DNA from: Coriobacteriaceae bacterium
Lineage (GTDB): Bacteria > Actinomycetota > Coriobacteriia > Coriobacteriales > Eggerthellaceae
Direction of reading: 5' to 3'
Assembly (NCBI GenBank): GCA_015062685.1
Contig: SUUE01000005.1
Span: forward strand, 70,503-134,502
Length of the DNA: 64,000 bases
Shown here: piece by piece, positions 35,283 through 44,647 of the stretch
Layout of the letters: each line of letters opens with the position of its first letter
Numbering within the stretch: the stretch's first letter is position 1
Notes under the pieces: generated by a model
Database searches by the model: none
The model's input: the letters and a program-made list of their open reading frames with translations, nothing else
What the model was told of the DNA's origin: nothing
Translations under genes and position numbers: made by a program

Positions 35283-35336
35283 TTGACTTTTTGCAGGTAC
35301 CGTTTTATCTTGTTCTCGTAATATTTTGCAGGTACC
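35283..35336 (+). promoter_or_regulatory. promoter and direct-repeat operator of the MarR gene
   Basis: TTGACT (35283-35288) and TATCTT (35306-35311) are 17 bases apart. The 13-base sequence TTTTGCAGGTACC occurs twice, at 35289-35301 (between the boxes) and 35324-35336 (just past the likely start of transcription). This placement would let a regulator, probably MarR itself, block the promoter. Confidence 0.65.
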
Positions 35337-35367
35337 TGTTACTTATGATGCCGGCAGGAGGTTCCCC

Positions 35368-35946
35368 ATGGATACCAGCATGAACGAAGAAACCACCAAG
35401 AACGATCAGACCTTCCGCAAGCTCATGGATGTCCAGCACGTGATGATGGCCCTCCACCACCGCAAGATGTTCGAGCACGGCCCGCTGGGCGACACGACCC
35501 GTGGCCGCGGCCGCATCCTCGCGCTGCTGCAGCTCAAAGACGGCATCGCCACCAAGGACATGGCCCAGATCCTGGGCATCCGCGTATCATCGCTGAACGA
35601 GACGCTCGGCAAGCTCGAGAGGGACGGCTACATCGAGCGCACCCCGTCGGAAGAAGACAAGCGCATCATGCTGGTCACGCTCACGGAGAAGGGCCGCGAA
35701 GTCAAGCCCCACGGCAGCCGCCTGCCGAAGAAGCTCTTCGCCGGCTTCTCCGACGAGGAGCTCGACGCGTTCTCGGGCTACCTCGACCGCATGATGGCGA
35801 ACCTCGAGGAAGAGCTCGGGGAGGACGCCCAGGTGGTCCTCGAGCAGATGCGCGAGAAACGCGCCGAGTTCCTCGAAATGCACGGGCACGGGTTCCGTCA
35901 CGGGCACGGCAGGGGCCGCTGCGGTCATTCGCACGAGGGGCAATAG
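35368..35946 (+). CDS. MarR-family regulator with His-rich tail
   Basis: A 192-residue winged-helix regulator. The DNA-binding part is GIATKDMAQILGIRVSSLNETLGKLERDGYIERTPSEEDKRIMLVTLT, with the MarR wing DKRIMLVTL. The last ~20 residues carry seven His and one Cys (HGHGFRHGHGR-GRCGHSH), which could bind a metal. The start at 35368 follows AGGAGG. No exporter is adjacent, so the target is not evident beyond its own promoter. Confidence 0.9.
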   Translation: MDTSMNEETTKNDQTFRKLMDVQHVMMALHHRKMFEHGPLGDTTRGRGRILALLQLKDGIATKDMAQILGIRVSSLNETLGKLERDGYIERTPSEEDKRIMLVTLTEKGREVKPHGSRLPKKLFAGFSDEELDAFSGYLDRMMANLEEELGEDAQVVLEQMREKRAEFLEMHGHGFRHGHGRGRCGHSHEGQ

Positions 35947-35984
35947 CCCCTGGAATACAAGAGGCGCCCTGGGCGCCACCTGCT

Positions 35985-36011
35985 ACGACGGGCGCCCTAG
36001 GCGCCCGTCGT
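35985..36011. terminator. terminator between the MarR and TIM-barrel genes
   Basis: ACGACGGGCGC pairs with GCGCCCGTCGT (11 bp, loop CCTAG); the plus-strand tail is TCGTTCGTT. It serves the convergent pair. Confidence 0.75.
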
Positions 36012-36040
36012 TCGTTATCGAGACGCAGCGCGAGACGACG

Positions 36041-36772
36041 CTACTCTTCGCGATAGGAATCCATGAGCCCACGGAACAGCTCTCCGGAGCTCGGGGGCGT
36101 GTAGACGATCGCGTTGGCGCCCGCCGCGACGGTCGCCTTGATCGATTCAGGCGTCTTGCCGCCCGAAGCCATGATGGGCACCTTCGGATACCGTGCGCGG
36201 ATGTTCGACACCACGTCTGCCGTGCGCGCGCCGGCTGCGACGTTGAGGATGGTTGCGCCGTGCGAGATCCGGCGCCCGATGTCGTCCTTCTCGCTCGTCA
36301 CGGTCACGACGATGGGGATGTCGAGCACGCGGGCCGTCATGCGCAGGTCCTTGTTGGGAATGGGCGCGTTGAACACCACGCCCATGGCTCCCTGGTTCTC
36401 TGCGTCCATGGCCAGGTAGACCGCGCGGCTCCCCTGCGTCGTGCCGCCGCCGACGCCGCAGAACACGGGCATCGATGCGGCATGGATAACTGCCGCATGC
36501 ACCGCGCGCTGAGCCGTGAAGGGATACACGCAGAAGACGGCGTCGGCATCGCAGTTCTTGATGATGGCGATATCCGTCGAGAAGAGCAGGCTGCGGATGC
36601 GGCGGCCGTACACGACGATGCCGGACGCCTCCTCGATCTCCTTCGGCATGCGCAGGATGTTGTGCCGCAGGCGCGACTCGATGGGCGGAATGCCCTCTTC
36701 CTCCGCCAGAAGCTCCTCCATGATCTCGTCCTCGACGCGCTGGTCGTCGTCCCTCGGCCTAAAAAGCCCCAT
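36041..36772 (-). CDS. TIM-barrel protein of unknown function
   Basis: A 243-residue soluble protein. After an acidic helical start it shows the strand/helix alternation of a (beta/alpha)8 barrel with a C-terminal phosphate-binding type ending (IMASGGKTPESIKATVAAGANAIVY in outline). Similar proteins are annotated only as hydrolase or hypothetical. It ends close to the M20 amidohydrolase gene start region (15-base gap), so the two are likely one operon. The substrate is unknown. Confidence 0.75.
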   Translation of the reverse strand: MGLFRPRDDDQRVEDEIMEELLAEEEGIPPIESRLRHNILRMPKEIEEASGIVVYGRRIRSLLFSTDIAIIKNCDADAVFCVYPFTAQRAVHAAVIHAASMPVFCGVGGGTTQGSRAVYLAMDAENQGAMGVVFNAPIPNKDLRMTARVLDIPIVVTVTSEKDDIGRRISHGATILNVAAGARTADVVSNIRARYPKVPIMASGGKTPESIKATVAAGANAIVYTPPSSGELFRGLMDSYREE

Positions 36773-36787
36773 CGAAACCTCCGCATT

Positions 36788-38059
36788 CTACTCAAGCATG
36801 TCGCACGCCCATTGGGCCGCGACCATAGACCCCTTGACGAGAACGCTCTCGTCAACCGTGTAATAGCAACTGTGCTGCGGGTGCACGGCCCCGATGTCGG
36901 GGTTGTTCGTGCCCACGAAGACGAACACGCCGGGCACGTGTTGAAGATACTCGGCGTAGTCCTCGCCCGCGAGCGTGCCCTCGTACAGCCCGATAGCGCC
37001 TTCGCCGAGCACTTCCTCCACCGCCTTGCGGGCGGCCTCCGAGCAAGCGGGGTCGTTCACGACGCTCGGGTTGCCCTCCTCGAAGCTGAAGCGCACCTCG
37101 GCGCCGAAGGCGTGCGACGTCTTGCCGGCCACGCGCTCGATGCGGTCGATCAGGCGGTCGCGCACGCTCGAATGCCACGTGCGCAGCGTGCCGGTGAGAT
37201 ACGCCGAGCCCGCCATGACGTTGCGCGCCGTCCCGCCGTGGATCTCGCCCACGGTGATCACCACGGGCTCGAACGGCGACGTGCGCCGCGACACGATGAC
37301 CTGCAGGGCATCCACGATCTCGGCGGCGATGACGATGGCGTCCACGCCCTTGTGCGGCATGGAGCCATGCGCGCTCACGCCCTCGATGTCAATGCGGAAC
37401 CAGTCGGTGAAGGCCATTCGCGGCCCCGCCTCGCACGAGATGACGCCGGCGTCCACCTCGCTCCAGATGTGCGCGCCATAGATGGCGTCGACTCCCTCGA
37501 GCGCGCCCGCCGCTATCATGTCGCGCGCACCGATGGAGATCTCCTCCGCCGGTTGGAAGATCACGCGCACCTCGCCCCTCAGGCGGCCGCGCAGCTCCAT
37601 GAGCATGCGCACGGCGCCAAGCATCATGGCCATGTGGCAATCGTGCCCGCACGCATGCATGATCCCTTCGTTTTGGGACGCGAATTCAAGCTCCGTGCGC
37701 TCGGTCACGTGCAGCGCATCCATGTCGGTGCGAAGCGCGATGCGCTTGGCGGGCTTGCCATCCGCGTCGTAGGCGCCGGGCGCCTCGCCGCGAATGGTCG
37801 CGATGATGCCCGTGCCGATGAATGTGTCGCGCCCGTCTTGCTCCGGATAGGGCCTGTGGCCCTCCACCAAGCGGTACGACACGCCGAGCGCGTCGAGCTG
37901 CTCGCGCACGTACTTAGAGGTTTCAACCTCATGCGCCCCCACTTCGGGGTGCTGATGGAAATGACGCCGCAGCGCGATGATCTCGTCTTCGTAGCGCGCG
38001 CCCATCTCGCGGATGAGCTCCGCTGCTGCCAGGCCGGAGTTGTCAGTACGTTCAGTCAT
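36788..38059 (-). CDS. M20-family amidohydrolase
   Basis: A 423-residue zinc (or manganese) enzyme of the M20D group, which removes acyl groups from amino acids or small peptides (hippurate hydrolase, N-acetyl-diaminopimelate deacetylase types). HACGHDCHMAMMLGA holds metal ligands; RRHFHQHPEVGAHEVET is the typical start; AEEISIGARDMIAAGAL carries the catalytic glutamate. The lid domain has GSMPHKGVDAI. The start at 38059 is preceded by GAGGCGG. It is read into the TIM-barrel gene. Confidence 0.93.
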   Translation of the reverse strand: MTERTDNSGLAAAELIREMGARYEDEIIALRRHFHQHPEVGAHEVETSKYVREQLDALGVSYRLVEGHRPYPEQDGRDTFIGTGIIATIRGEAPGAYDADGKPAKRIALRTDMDALHVTERTELEFASQNEGIMHACGHDCHMAMMLGAVRMLMELRGRLRGEVRVIFQPAEEISIGARDMIAAGALEGVDAIYGAHIWSEVDAGVISCEAGPRMAFTDWFRIDIEGVSAHGSMPHKGVDAIVIAAEIVDALQVIVSRRTSPFEPVVITVGEIHGGTARNVMAGSAYLTGTLRTWHSSVRDRLIDRIERVAGKTSHAFGAEVRFSFEEGNPSVVNDPACSEAARKAVEEVLGEGAIGLYEGTLAGEDYAEYLQHVPGVFVFVGTNNPDIGAVHPQHSCYYTVDESVLVKGSMVAAQWACDMLE

Positions 38060-38135
38060 AGCCGCCTCACTTTCACGGTCGACCCAGTATAGCAAGGAGC
38101 CATGTACGGGCATTGCCGAGAGGGAGGGCGGCTCC

Positions 38136-39788
38136 TTACTTTCTTCGCCAGATGTCGATGATCACCCACACGGACAGCACAAAGGCGCCGACGAAGCCGA
38201 AGAACGAGACGAACGGAACGCCCAAGATGAAAGGCTCGACGCCGATCTGGGCGAACATGCTCGAACCGATAAACAAGCCGGCGATTATGATGCCGATGGT
38301 CAGGCGATTCATGATCTTCGAGAGGGCCGCCATGGGGGCTTCGGAGCCGAGCATCTCCATGTTGAACTTCAGCTGGCCGCGCGTAAGCATGCGCAGGGTC
38401 TCGCCCGAATAGGAAGCGGCCTGCGTCAGCCCGACCGCCGCCTTGTTCAACTCGATGATGGCGTCCGCGAGCGCGTCCTTGGTCTTGTCGATGGGGTTGC
38501 CGGAGCGCATGATGTGGTCGTTGATGATGCTCACGATGCTGTCATTGGGGATAAAGTCCGCGATCGTGCCCTCCATGGTGACGATACCGCGCGAGACGTT
38601 CGTAACCGATGGCGGCAGCACCACCTGGCTGACGCGCGTGAGGGCGATCACGTCGGTGAGCAGCTGACCGATGTCGAGGTCGCGCACGTCGCACGACCCG
38701 TAGCTCGACAGCAACAGGTCGAGATCGGCGAGCAAGCGCGGGTGGTCGATCAGGTCGTTGTCGCGTTGAATGGAAAACGAGAGCAGGGCGTCCTTGAGCT
38801 CGCCCGGATCCTGCCTGCCCACGGCCGAGATGATCGTGCCGAAGCCCGCCCGCTCAGCGGGGGTCAAGCGGCCCATGATCCCGAGGTCGATGTAGATGAC
38901 CTTGCCTTCGCGCACCATGATGTTGCCCGGGTGCGGATCCGCATGGAAAAACCCATGCTCGAGGATCTGGGTGGCGTAGTTGTCGAGCATCTTCTCGCCG
39001 ATTTCGGACAGCTCGTAGCCGAGCTCGACGAGCTTATCGTGATCGCCGATGGACGTGCCCTCGATATACTCCATGACCAGGCAGTACTCGCTGCATAGCT
39101 CAGGGAAAACACGCGGGCAGTCGATGAACGCCACCTGCTCGTTGAGCTTCTTGAACAGCTGGAGGTTCTCGGCCTCGATGGCGAAGTCGGTCTCCTCGAG
39201 GAAGGTGCGCCACATCTCCTCGACGACGTCTGAGAAGTCGACCATCTGGGTGCTCTTGGCGAAACGCGATAAGCGCTTCGCCATGACCCTCATGATGTCG
39301 ATGTCCTGCGCCATGGTGGCCTTCACGCCCGGGCGCTGGACCTTGATGGCCACTACCTCGCCGTCCGTGAGCGCGGCCTTGTGCACCTGGGCAAGCGATG
39401 CGCTCCCGAGCGGGTTGGGGTCGATGTACGAAAACACGCTCGAGAGGTCCTTGCCGAATATCTCCTCGAGCGCTTTCTCCACCTCGGGGAACGGAAGGGG
39501 GTCGCACTCGCTCTGGAGCTTCGAAAGTTCCTCGCAATATGCTTGCGGCAGTATCTCGGAGCGTGTGGAGAGCGTCTGGCCGATCTTCACGAAGCTCGGG
39601 CCGAGGTCTTCGAGCATCTCGCGGAACTCCTCCGGCGTGAACCCCCGGAGGAACCGGTGCTTCGCCAAAATGGAATAGATCTCCCTAAGGCGCTTTCCCC
39701 GCGTCTTGCGATTGAGATTGAATCGATCTTCGGGATCGAGTTCGGCGCCCTGCCCGAAGAAATGTTTGAGCAGCGTACCGCCTGGCAT
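38136..39788 (-). CDS. AarF/UbiB/ABC1-family atypical kinase
   Basis: A 550-residue protein with the kinase-like fold of UbiB/AarF: LGPSFVKIGQTLSTRSEILP, the KxGQ motif, SLAQVHKAALTDGEVVAIKVQRPGVK and DPHPGNIMV with its D/N catalytic pair. Two C-terminal helices (about 495-545) anchor it. In other bacteria this family supports quinone synthesis or lipid homeostasis, by ATPase rather than protein kinase activity. It is the second gene after a small phasin-like protein (gap 24 bases), a pairing seen in many Gram-positives. Confidence 0.92.
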   Translation of the reverse strand: MPGGTLLKHFFGQGAELDPEDRFNLNRKTRGKRLREIYSILAKHRFLRGFTPEEFREMLEDLGPSFVKIGQTLSTRSEILPQAYCEELSKLQSECDPLPFPEVEKALEEIFGKDLSSVFSYIDPNPLGSASLAQVHKAALTDGEVVAIKVQRPGVKATMAQDIDIMRVMAKRLSRFAKSTQMVDFSDVVEEMWRTFLEETDFAIEAENLQLFKKLNEQVAFIDCPRVFPELCSEYCLVMEYIEGTSIGDHDKLVELGYELSEIGEKMLDNYATQILEHGFFHADPHPGNIMVREGKVIYIDLGIMGRLTPAERAGFGTIISAVGRQDPGELKDALLSFSIQRDNDLIDHPRLLADLDLLLSSYGSCDVRDLDIGQLLTDVIALTRVSQVVLPPSVTNVSRGIVTMEGTIADFIPNDSIVSIINDHIMRSGNPIDKTKDALADAIIELNKAAVGLTQAASYSGETLRMLTRGQLKFNMEMLGSEAPMAALSKIMNRLTIGIIIAGLFIGSSMFAQIGVEPFILGVPFVSFFGFVGAFVLSVWVIIDIWRRK

Positions 39789-39812
39789 TGTTTTGACCCG
39801 TTCGAAAGGCGC

Positions 39813-40184
39813 CTATGCCTCGATGGGCTCGTCCTCGGCGTCCTCGGTAGCTTCCTCGACGACCTCAGCCTCCACGGTCATGGCGGCGGCAGCGTCGGCT
39901 GCGTTCTGGGCGGCGGCGAACGCTGCGGCCTTGGCCGCGAACTCGTCGCGCTCCTCGGGAGTCATCATCTTCATGCGCGCCTCGAGAGCGCTCTCGCGCA
40001 GGTTGGCCGAGGTCTCGCCGGCCTTGCGCTTGAGCTCCTCGTTCAGCTCGCGCCCTTGGTCCATGGTGATCTCGCCCTTCTCCACGAGCTGGTCGATGAT
40101 CTCCTTGCCCTTCTCGCCCGTATAGGCCAGAGCCCCGATTCCTGCCAGGAAAATGTTCTTGAAGCCATCGCCAATGTTGGACAT
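39813..40184 (-). CDS. phasin-like helical protein upstream of aarF
   Basis: A 123-residue protein: a short hydrophobic start (MSNIGDGFKNIFLAGIGALAY), a long charged helix (GKEIIDQLVEKGEITMDQGRELNEELKRKAGE) and an Ala/Glu-rich acidic tail. The pattern matches PhaF/phasin-like proteins that accompany aarF. It may bind a lipid surface. The ATG at 40184 is preceded by AGGAGG nine bases away. Confidence 0.8.
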   Translation of the reverse strand: MSNIGDGFKNIFLAGIGALAYTGEKGKEIIDQLVEKGEITMDQGRELNEELKRKAGETSANLRESALEARMKMMTPEERDEFAAKAAAFAAAQNAADAAAAMTVEAEVVEEATEDAEDEPIEA

Positions 40185-40305
40185 AGCTGTCAGCCTCCTC
40201 ACGTAGCTGGACGGACCGTTCACCTCCGATACGGTGATTCACGCTAATGATAGCTCAAGCAGGGCGAACAGCATGCCGCTGTTTCCAATTTGGAACTATG
40301 ATTAT

Positions 40306-41706
40306 TCAGCGCGTCTTTACCTTCGCCACCACGAAGATCAGGCAGAGAACGGCCATGAGCGCGGAGAAGCCGAAAGCGACCTGATACGGCAACACGGCAG
40401 GGACGGCCCCCTCCGCTGCGAGGCTGCCGAGCATCGCGATGCACAGCACCATGACGGCGGTGCTGAACGTCGCGGCCACTTGGCGGACGATGACCATCGC
40501 CGTGCTCCCATGGCTCACGAGCGGCCCCTCGAGGCCGGCGAGGGAGTAGGTGACGAGGGGGCCTATCAGGCCCGAGACCCCGATGCCCCTCAAGGTTTGG
40601 AACGTGGCGAGGAACCAGAACGGCGTGTCGGGCTGGACGAACACGTAGGCCACGGACCCCACGACGAGGAACGCGCCGAAGATGAGGCAGGCCAACCGCG
40701 CCGAAGTCTTGTCGGCGAGCATGCCCGCGAGCGGGTTCACGAGCAGAGCCGTGACCGTCGTGGGCAAGATGACGAGCCCCGAGTCGAGCGAGGTGCCGCC
40801 CTGCACGCCCTGCACGTAGAGCGGGATGACGAGCGTGATGCCGATGAAGCAAGAATATAGGAAGACCGACGTGAGCAAGCCGTCCGAGAATATGCGGGAA
40901 TCGAAGATGCGCAGGTCGATGAGCGGGTCATCGATGGCGCGCTGGCGGTGCACGAACAGCGCCAGGAACACGGCGCCTACGGCGATGGGGGCCCACATCC
41001 AGGCGCTCCGAAGGCCGTAGCTGCTCGCCTGGGACAGCCCAAGCAGCACGCCCCCGAAGCCGATCGTGGAATAGACGAACGACACGGTCTCGAAGCGGGC
41101 GCCCGCATCGAGCGCACGACCGCGCTCAACGAGCAAGGCTGCCATAATCAGAAGCGCGAGCGAAACGGCGAACTGAGCAACGAAGAAACTGCGCCAGCCG
41201 AACGCGAAATCGAGCGCGCCGCCGGCCGTGGGGCCGATGTTGGGAGCGAAGCCGAGGGCGATGCCCGCCACGCCCATGGCCGTGGCCTGCCTGCCCGGGG
41301 CGAACTGCGTCATGGCGATCGTCTGCATCTTGGGAACGAGCAGCCCTACCGCGACCGCTTGGAGCACGCGACCCGCGAATGCGCTGTAGAACTCGGGCGC
41401 GACGACGTCGCCGAGGGAGCCGAGTGTGAACATGCCGAAGCTGAGCAGCAGGTAGCCGCGGTCATCGAGGCGCTTCATGAGGAAGGTCGCCACGGGCACC
41501 GCGACGCCCATCACGAGCATGTAGCCCGTTGTGAGCCATTGCCCGGTGCCCACCTCCACCCCGAGGTCAAGCATGACCGAGGGCATCATGGCGTTGAGCC
41601 CCGTCTGGGAAAGGTTGCCGAGCGCCGCCCCGAGGACGATGATCCCGAACAGCGCATACACGCGCCAACGAGCCTGGCCGCCCTTATTTTCGATTGTTTC
41701 GGTCAT
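40306..41706 (-). CDS. MFS drug exporter, DHA2/EmrB type
   Basis: A 466-residue membrane protein with about 14 hydrophobic segments. LTTGYMLVMGVAVPVATFLMKRLDDRG (loop 2-3) and GVAGIALGFAPNIGPTAGGALDFAFGWRSFF (helix 5, motif C) are typical of proton-driven multidrug exporters. No EmrA-like adaptor or regulator is next to it. Substrate unknown. Confidence 0.9.
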   Translation of the reverse strand: MTETIENKGGQARWRVYALFGIIVLGAALGNLSQTGLNAMMPSVMLDLGVEVGTGQWLTTGYMLVMGVAVPVATFLMKRLDDRGYLLLSFGMFTLGSLGDVVAPEFYSAFAGRVLQAVAVGLLVPKMQTIAMTQFAPGRQATAMGVAGIALGFAPNIGPTAGGALDFAFGWRSFFVAQFAVSLALLIMAALLVERGRALDAGARFETVSFVYSTIGFGGVLLGLSQASSYGLRSAWMWAPIAVGAVFLALFVHRQRAIDDPLIDLRIFDSRIFSDGLLTSVFLYSCFIGITLVIPLYVQGVQGGTSLDSGLVILPTTVTALLVNPLAGMLADKTSARLACLIFGAFLVVGSVAYVFVQPDTPFWFLATFQTLRGIGVSGLIGPLVTYSLAGLEGPLVSHGSTAMVIVRQVAATFSTAVMVLCIAMLGSLAAEGAVPAVLPYQVAFGFSALMAVLCLIFVVAKVKTR

Positions 41707-41766
41707 GGATACATGATAGCGCCTGCCGGAGCGGCAGAACAGGGACCGACGCGAAGGCTCTGGCCG

Positions 41767-42333
41767 CTATCCGTTGAACTTGGACTGCGTCTTCTCGAGC
41801 CCCTCCTCCAGGAGGGAGAGCGTGGCCAGCGCGGCGCGGTCGATGGCGTACTGGAAGTCGTCGGCGGCTTCCTTCTTGGGCACGCTCAGAACGTAATCCG
41901 CGACGGGCATGCGCCCGGGCGGGCGGCCGATGCCGCAGCGCACGCGGAACCAATCGCGCGTTCCCAGTTTGTCGCAGATCGAGCGCAGCCCGTTGTGCCC
42001 GGCATGCCCGCCGCCGAACTTCACGCGCACGGTGCCGGGATCGATGTCGAGCTCGTCATGGACAACGATCAAGTGGTCGGGATCGACGCCGTATGCATCG
42101 AGGAGCTTCTTCACCGGTCCGCCGCTCACGTTCATGAAGCTCTGGGGCTTCGCGAGCACCACGTCGTGGTCGCGGTACGCGCCCTTGGCCGTGAGCGCCC
42201 CGCATTCGTTCTTCCAATAGCGCGCGTTCATCTCGCCGGCCAACTGGTCCACCACGCGGAATCCCGCGTTATGCCGCGTCTCCGCATATTCATCTCCGGG
42301 ATTCCCCAACCCAGCAATAACCCACAAAGCCAC
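41767..42333 (-). CDS. pth: peptidyl-tRNA hydrolase
   Basis: A 188-residue enzyme that frees tRNA from prematurely released peptidyl-tRNA. The catalytic His is H21 in ETRHNAGFRV; other signatures are NVSGGPVKKLLDAY, VVHDELDIDPGTVRVKFGGGHAGHNGLRSI and RVRCGIGRPPGR. It is complete and of normal length. It lies alone; the MFS exporter follows 60 bases later on the same strand. Confidence 0.96.
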   Translation of the reverse strand: MALWVIAGLGNPGDEYAETRHNAGFRVVDQLAGEMNARYWKNECGALTAKGAYRDHDVVLAKPQSFMNVSGGPVKKLLDAYGVDPDHLIVVHDELDIDPGTVRVKFGGGHAGHNGLRSICDKLGTRDWFRVRCGIGRPPGRMPVADYVLSVPKKEAADDFQYAIDRAALATLSLLEEGLEKTQSKFNG

Positions 42334-42427
42334 GCTCGTCCTTCCTTCTCACTCATTCGCAGGCATCATAGCACGCAACTTTGCACGAACAATAACCTCC
42401 CCTCGCCCCAGCGGAAGAGCGTAGCCC

Positions 42428-42569
42428 CTCTGGGCACTTTTGCTGCTCGGGGAGGGGGCCCTGTGCCAGCGATTACGCAGCCGCAACGACTCCATGTGGG
42501 AGAAGCCCATCAGGCGAGTACCCCGAGCTGGCACAGGGCCCCCTCCCCGAGCAGCAAAAGCGCCCAGAG
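42428..42569. repeat. 142-bp palindromic element with 43-bp arms
   Basis: Bases 42428-42470 and 42527-42569 are inverted copies with one mismatch in 43 (each holds GCTGCTCGGGGAGGGGGCCC). The 56-base centre has no gene. It fills most of the 366-base gap between pth and aspS; the remainder holds only the aspS promoter region. Confidence 0.88.
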
Positions 42570-42653
42570 GGCGGACAGTAGGTCAGACGCGTCTCTCTCT
42601 GTGAAATGCGCGTGTGACATGCGCGCCAAGCGACTGCCTCTTTTCTCCTGCGT

Positions 42654-42659
42654 TACAAT
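42654..42659 (+). promoter_or_regulatory. -10 box of aspS
   Basis: TACAAT lies 41 bases before the aspS start. The matching -35 region is not clear. Confidence 0.45.
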
Positions 42660-42699
42660 ATTGCAGTTTGCTTAAAACCCTGTGAGGAGCACGAAAACA

Positions 42700-44487
42700 A
42701 TGACGGATTTCAAGAACGAATACTGCATGCACACCGCAACATGCGGCGAGCTGCGCAAGGACGATTGCGGGCGCGAGGTGACACTGACCGGTTGGGCGTG
42801 GCACAACCGCGACCACGGCGGGCTCATCTTCGTTGACCTGCGCGATCGCGACGGCTACACGCAGGTGGTCGTCGACCCCGACTGCGTGAGCGCCGAGGAG
42901 TTCGCGCTGGCCGAGCACTTCAGCCGCGAGGACGTGCTGAAGTTCACCGGCAAAGTGCGCGAGCGCGGCCCCGAGGCGGTCAACCCCAACATGGTGACGG
43001 GCGAAATCGAGGTGCTCGCCAGCTCCATCGAGGTGCTGAACAAGTCGGTCACCCCTCCGTTCAGCATCGAGGACGGCATCGAGACCGACGAGACCACGCG
43101 CATGAAGTGGCGCTACCTGGACATCCGCCGTCCCGAGATGCTCGCCAACCTGAGGCTGCGCCACCAGGTGGTCACCGCCATGCGCGCCGCGCTCAACAAG
43201 CGCGAGTTCCTGGAAATCGAGACGCCGATCCTGGCGAACTCCACGCCCGAGGGCGCGCGCGACTACATCGTGCCGAGCCGCCCGAACCCCGGCAAGTTCT
43301 ACGCGCTGCCGCAGAGCCCGCAGCAGTTCAAGCAGATGCTCATGGTGGGCGGCGTCGAGCGCTACTACCAGATTGCCAAGTGCTTCCGCGACGAGGACCT
43401 GCGCGCCGACCGCCAGCCCGAGTTCACGCAGATCGACATCGAGATGTCGTTCGTGCAGGGCGATGACGTCATCGACATGATGGAAGACGTCATGAAGGAG
43501 ACCCTCGAGGCCGTGGGCGTCGAGCACCCCTTCCCGCTGCAGCGCATGCAGTACGCCGAGGCCATGGAGCGCTTCGGCTGCGACCGCCCGGACATCCGCT
43601 TCGGCATGGAGCTCGTGAACCTAACCGAGATCGTGCGCGGCTGCGGCTTCGGCGTGTTCGCCAAGGCCGTCGAGGCGGGCGGCGTCGTGAAGGCCATCAA
43701 CTGCAAGGGCGCCGGCAACTGGAGCCGCGGCGACGTGGAGAAGCTGGGCGACCTCGCCGCCGAGAACGGCGCGAAGGGCATGGCCTGGATCGCCTACACC
43801 GACTCCGACACGGAGCTGGCCGGCAAGAGCCCCATCATCAAGTTCTTCGAGGACGACGTTTACGCCAAGCTGAAGGAAGCCATGGACGTCGAGCCCGGCG
43901 ACCTGCTGCTCTTCGCTGCCGACAAGGCCGAGGTGGCCAACGCCGTGCTGAGCGCGCTGCGCCTGCACATGGCCGACCGCCTGGAGATCCCGCGCGAGGG
44001 CCACGCCCTGCTGTGGGTCGTGAACTTCCCCATGTTCAAGTACGACGAGGACGAGAAGAAGTACGCTGCCGAGCACCATCCGTTCACGATGATCCGCGAC
44101 GAGGATCTCGACAAGATCGAGGACGCTCCGCTCGAGTGCGGCAGCTACTCCTACGACTTGGTCATGGACGGCTTCGAGGCTGGCGGCGGCACCATCCGTA
44201 TCCACACGCCCGAGCTGCAGCGCCGCGTGCTGCGCCGTTGCGGCCTGACCGACGAGCAGATCGACGAGAAGTTCGGCCACCTGATCCATGCGCTCGAGCT
44301 CGGCGCTCCCCCGCATGGCGGCATCGCGCTCGGCCTCGACCGTCTGGTCATGCTGCTCGCGGGCAAGGACTCGATCCGCGACGTCATCGCCTTCCCGAAG
44401 ACGAGCAGCGCGAGCGACCCCATGACCGGCGCGCCGAGCACCGTCACCGGCCGCCAGCTGAAGGAAGTCAGCCTGCGCACGCTCTAA
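42700..44487 (+). CDS. aspS: aspartyl-tRNA synthetase
   Basis: A 595-residue class II synthetase. The N-terminal OB fold ([29 protein letters not shown]) reads the anticodon; motif 2 is [28 protein letters not shown] in outline; the bacterial GAD insertion lies in the middle; motif 3 is [12 protein letters not shown] near the C-terminus. The start at 42700 (MTDFKNEY) is behind GAGGAG at ten bases; an in-frame GTG six codons upstream is less likely. It is monocistronic with a strong terminator. Confidence 0.97.
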   Translation: MTDFKNEYCMHTATCGELRKDDCGREVTLTGWAWHNRDHGGLIFVDLRDRDGYTQVVVDPDCVSAEEFALAEHFSREDVLKFTGKVRERGPEAVNPNMVTGEIEVLASSIEVLNKSVTPPFSIEDGIETDETTRMKWRYLDIRRPEMLANLRLRHQVVTAMRAALNKREFLEIETPILANSTPEGARDYIVPSRPNPGKFYALPQSPQQFKQMLMVGGVERYYQIAKCFRDEDLRADRQPEFTQIDIEMSFVQGDDVIDMMEDVMKETLEAVGVEHPFPLQRMQYAEAMERFGCDRPDIRFGMELVNLTEIVRGCGFGVFAKAVEAGGVVKAINCKGAGNWSRGDVEKLGDLAAENGAKGMAWIAYTDSDTELAGKSPIIKFFEDDVYAKLKEAMDVEPGDLLLFAADKAEVANAVLSALRLHMADRLEIPREGHALLWVVNFPMFKYDEDEKKYAAEHHPFTMIRDEDLDKIEDAPLECGSYSYDLVMDGFEAGGGTIRIHTPELQRRVLRRCGLTDEQIDEKFGHLIHALELGAPPHGGIALGLDRLVMLLAGKDSIRDVIAFPKTSSASDPMTGAPSTVTGRQLKEVSLRTL

Positions 44488-44518
44488 CCTGGCGCACCAC
44501 CGAACAGGGAGAAACGAG

Positions 44519-44552
44519 AAGCCGCCGCATCAAACGATGCGGCGGCTTTTTT
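44519..44552 (+). terminator. terminator of aspS
   Basis: GCCGCCGCATC pairs with GATGCGGCGGC (11 bp) and is followed by six T. Confidence 0.95.
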
Positions 44553-44571
44553 GAACCCTGCTTGTTTGTGC

Positions 44572-44629
44572 AGGAGCGCGCTCCGCGCGTCCAACAGCCT
44601 CGGTAGGCGGGCGCGCGGAGCGCGCCCAC
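44572..44629. repeat. inverted pair of GC palindromes
   Basis: A reverse-oriented variant (AGGAGCGCGCTCCGCGCGTC, 44572-44591) and a forward copy (GCGCGCGGAGCGCGCCCA, 44611-44628) lie head to head between the convergent aspS and prs genes. Confidence 0.8.
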
Positions 44630-44647
44630 GAGGATTAACCGAAGCGC

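Noticed and set aside
36260..38092. 610-codon plus-strand open frame
   Set aside because: Antisense to the M20 amidohydrolase and TIM-barrel genes, which have clear motifs.
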